A stretch of DNA of 15,124 nt from Paracoccaceae bacterium (lineage in GTDB: Bacteria > Pseudomonadota > Alphaproteobacteria > Rhodobacterales > Rhodobacteraceae), in the NCBI GenBank assembly GCA_007120685.1, contig SKNG01000249.1, positions 1 to 15,124 of the forward strand, read 5' to 3'. Both the position numbers and the translations under genes were made by a program. The notes below the pieces were generated by a model. It did not search any database, had not been told where the DNA came from, and was given only the letters and a program-made list of their open reading frames with translations. This document shows, piece after piece, positions 13,254-15,124 of this stretch. Position 1 is the first letter of the stretch. Every line of letters begins with the position of its first letter.

Positions 13254-14486
13254 ATGAAACTGGCCGATCTGGAGGTTTTCGTCATCGGCACCCCGCCGCC
13301 GGGCTGGGGCGGGCGCTACTGGATCGTGGTCAGACTGACCACCGCCTGCGGGATCACCGGCTATGGCGAGGTCTATGCGGCCTCGGTCGGACCGCAAGCC
13401 ATGCACGCGGTCATCGCCGATGTGTTCGAGCGCCACATGGCGGGCGAGAACCCCGAGAATGTGGAGCGCATGTTCCGCCGTGCCTATTCCGCGGGCTTCA
13501 CCCAACGGCCTGATCTGACCGTGATGGGCGCCTTTTCCGGGCTGGAGACGGCCTGCTGGGACATTCTGGGCAAGGCGCGCGAGCGGCCGGTCTGGGCGCT
13601 GCTGGGCGGGATGATGAACGAGCGCATCCGCGCCTATACCTATCTCTACCCTCTGCCGGGCCAGGACGCCAAAGCCTTCTGGACCGACCCAGAGGCACAG
13701 GCGGCATCCGCGCTCGATGCCGTGGCGCGCGGCTTTACGGCCATCAAGCTGGACCCGGCAGGCCCCTATACCTTCCGCGGCGGCCATCAGCCGGCGCTGT
13801 GGGACATCGACCTGTCGGTGCGCATGCTGGCGGCGATCAGAAACGCGGTGGGCAACCGCGCCGATATCCTGTTCGGCACACATGGCCAGTTCACCCCCGG
13901 CGGCGCCATCCGGCTGGGTGCGGCGATCGAACCCTACCATCCGCTGTGGTACGAAGAACCCGTCCCGCCCGACAACCTGCTGGATTTCGCTCAGGTCTCC
14001 CGGGCGGTGCGCGTGCCCCTCGCCACCGGCGAGCGGATGACCACCAAGGCCGAATTCGGCACGCTGCTGCGCACCGGCGGCGCGTCCATCCTGCAACCGG
14101 CGACGGGCCGGTCCGGCGGGCTTTGGGAGACCAAGAAGATCGCCGCGCTGGCCGAGGCCTTCGGCGCCCAGATCGCCCCGCATCTATACGCCGGGCCGGT
14201 GGAATGGGCCGGCAACATCCATCTGGCCGCCACCCTGCCCAACCTGCTGATGGTGGAGAGCATCCAGGAAGGCGGCGAATTCCACCTGCCGCTGATCGGT
14301 CACACCATCCGGGTGGAGGACGGGTTCATCCGCCCGCCAGAGGCACCGGGCCTGGGGATCGCCTTTGACGAAGACCTGGCCCGCGCGCACCCCTATGACG
14401 GCACCGCGCTGCATCTGGAAATGCAGGAAGCCCCCTGCGACTACGCGCAGGGCAATGCCTTTGCCGGTGGGGCGGCGCGGGATTGA
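13254..14486 (+). CDS. Mandelate racemase/muconate lactonizing enzyme family protein, DgoD-like
   Basis: A 410-residue enolase-superfamily protein with an alpha+beta capping domain (about 1-120) and a TIM barrel. Overall it resembles sugar-acid dehydratases such as galactonate dehydratase: WYEEPVPPDN (232-241), ATGERMTTKAEF (257-268, Glu260), APHLYAGPVEWAGN (308-321, His310) and VESIQEGG (334-341). Lys165 lies in IKLDP. Two expected acidic residues are missing. The first metal-binding Asp at the end of barrel strand 3 aligns with Gly208 in FGTHGQ. The Asp of the His-Asp dyad in the usual QPD aligns with Ala283 in QPATGRSGG. GGGGAAG about 7 bases before the ATG supports the start. It may handle a sugar acid, or may have lost standard chemistry. 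The ABC transporter gene downstream could supply its substrate. Confidence 0.9.
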   Translation: MKLADLEVFVIGTPPPGWGGRYWIVVRLTTACGITGYGEVYAASVGPQAMHAVIADVFERHMAGENPENVERMFRRAYSAGFTQRPDLTVMGAFSGLETACWDILGKARERPVWALLGGMMNERIRAYTYLYPLPGQDAKAFWTDPEAQAASALDAVARGFTAIKLDPAGPYTFRGGHQPALWDIDLSVRMLAAIRNAVGNRADILFGTHGQFTPGGAIRLGAAIEPYHPLWYEEPVPPDNLLDFAQVSRAVRVPLATGERMTTKAEFGTLLRTGGASILQPATGRSGGLWETKKIAALAEAFGAQIAPHLYAGPVEWAGNIHLAATLPNLLMVESIQEGGEFHLPLIGHTIRVEDGFIRPPEAPGLGIAFDEDLARAHPYDGTALHLEMQEAPCDYAQGNAFAGGAARD

Positions 14487-14721
14487 CGCGCCGGTCCGCG
14501 CCCTTGCTGCATCGCCGCATCATCGCGCCGCAGTGCCGCGCAGAAAAGTCAAGCACAGAAACGGGCTTGCATTCCGGCGCGCGTCGCGTTTGGATGATGC
14601 CATGTCGCAAATGACTGAACGATTGACCCGTTTTACGCGCGCTAATGAGCGTCACAAAAGGGCGGGCGGGCTGCGCCCGCGCCAAAAGCGATAAAAATGA
14701 AATCCTGACAGGGAGACCACT

Positions 14722-15124
14722 ATGAAAGACCTCACCCCAGAGTCGAAACCGATCCATCCGGCGGCGCGCATGTATGCGCGCGAATGCCAGGAGGGCAAGC
14801 TGAGCCGGCGCGAATTCATGACCCGCGCCACCGCGCTTGGCGTTGCCGCCACCGCCGCCTATGGCCTGATCGGCGCCACGGCCCCCGGCGCTGCGCGCGC
14901 CGACACGCCGCAGATGGGCGGCAGCCTGCGCATGCAGATGGACATCAAGGCCCAGCGCGACCCGCGCACCTGGGACTGGTCGGAACTGGCCAATGTCTGC
15001 CGTGGCTGGCTGGAGTACCTGGTGCATTACGAGCGTGACGGCTCGGTCGTGCCGGTGCTGCTGGAAAGCTGGGAGGCCAGCGACGATGCCACCGAATACA
15101 CCCTGCGCGTGCGCCCGGGCGTGA
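14722..15124 (+). CDS. Family-5 ABC transporter substrate-binding protein, Tat-exported (5' part)
   Basis: Open from the ATG at 14722 to the right edge (134 codons visible). The protein begins MKDLTPESKPIHPAARMYA, then has a twin-arginine signal SRREFM at residues 28-33, a hydrophobic segment TALGVAATAAYGLIGA and an Ala-rich cleavage region near ARADT (about 60). The mature part GGSLRMQMDIKAQRDPRTWDWSELANVCRGWLEYL ... ESWEASDDATEYTLRVRPGV is the start of an SBP_bac_5 (DppA/OppA-like) fold. These periplasmic proteins deliver peptides, opines, nickel complexes or sugars to an ABC permease. AGGGAG six bases before the ATG supports the start. The permease and ATPase genes, if present, would lie to the right. 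The 235-base gap before it holds a six-pair GC hairpin (14666-14680) but no promoter I trust. Confidence 0.88.
   Translation, partial: MKDLTPESKPIHPAARMYARECQEGKLSRREFMTRATALGVAATAAYGLIGATAPGAARADTPQMGGSLRMQMDIKAQRDPRTWDWSELANVCRGWLEYLVHYERDGSVVPVLLESWEASDDATEYTLRVRPGV

Noticed and set aside
14623..14648. TTGACC and TAATGA as a promoter for the substrate-binding protein gene
   Set aside because: The spacing is only 14 bases, too short for sigma-70, and no sequence at 16-18 bases resembles a -10 element.
14666..14680. GCGGGC-TGC-GCCCGC hairpin as a terminator of the enolase-family gene
   Set aside because: On the plus strand no T-run follows (GCCAAAAGCG), and on the minus strand there is no gene to terminate.
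14697..14708. Three-codon reading frame (Met-Lys-Ser-stop) before the substrate-binding protein gene as a leader peptide
   Set aside because: It has no ribosome binding site and is short enough to occur by chance.

Overview
The window looks like chromosomal DNA from an alphaproteobacterium of the Rhodobacteraceae (Rhodobacter/Roseobacter/Paracoccus group). The grounds are very GC-rich coding sequence, a HemA protein that closely follows the Rhodobacter form (TFIDIERRKG near the N-terminus, Lys248), FnrL-type boxes (TTGAN-N4-NTCAA), and short intergenic GGATATTT-type repeats of the kind I associate with this family. The taxonomic call is made by eye, without database searching. No rRNA, tRNA, CRISPR array, transposase or phage gene was seen.

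Left part (1-8555), all protein genes on the minus strand and mostly housekeeping. In transcription order from the right: a small secreted protein of unknown function; hemA (5-aminolevulinate synthase) behind a well-placed FnrL promoter; a RodZ-like membrane-anchored HTH protein; ispG (MEP isoprenoid pathway); an isolated and divergent FliG-like flagellar switch protein; a MaoC/PhaJ-like (R)-enoyl-CoA hydratase; ribF (FMN/FAD synthesis); a YcgN-family cysteine-cluster protein; and the first codons of a probable threonine aldolase. The ribF, ycgN and aldolase genes are packed like an operon.

Right part (8556-15124) is more accessory and mostly on the plus strand: an M20 dipeptidase ending at a double hairpin terminator, an orphan cytochrome P450, a zinc alcohol dehydrogenase, a GNAT acetyltransferase (minus strand), an enolase-superfamily (mandelate racemase/DgoD-like) protein with altered catalytic residues, and the 5' part of a Tat-exported family-5 ABC substrate-binding protein that runs off the right edge.

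The only gene-free stretch above 300 bases is 3503-3804, between fliG and ispG. It holds an FNR-type box, two small hairpins and a strong intrinsic terminator pointing along the plus strand, although both flanking genes are on the minus strand. This is the best candidate in the window for an undescribed element, namely a small RNA that may be oxygen-regulated. Other points worth checking are the hemA promoter geometry and TTG start, the FliG lacking its EHPQ motif, the P450 lacking the conserved I-helix threonine, the altered enolase-superfamily active site, and two related intergenic repeats.
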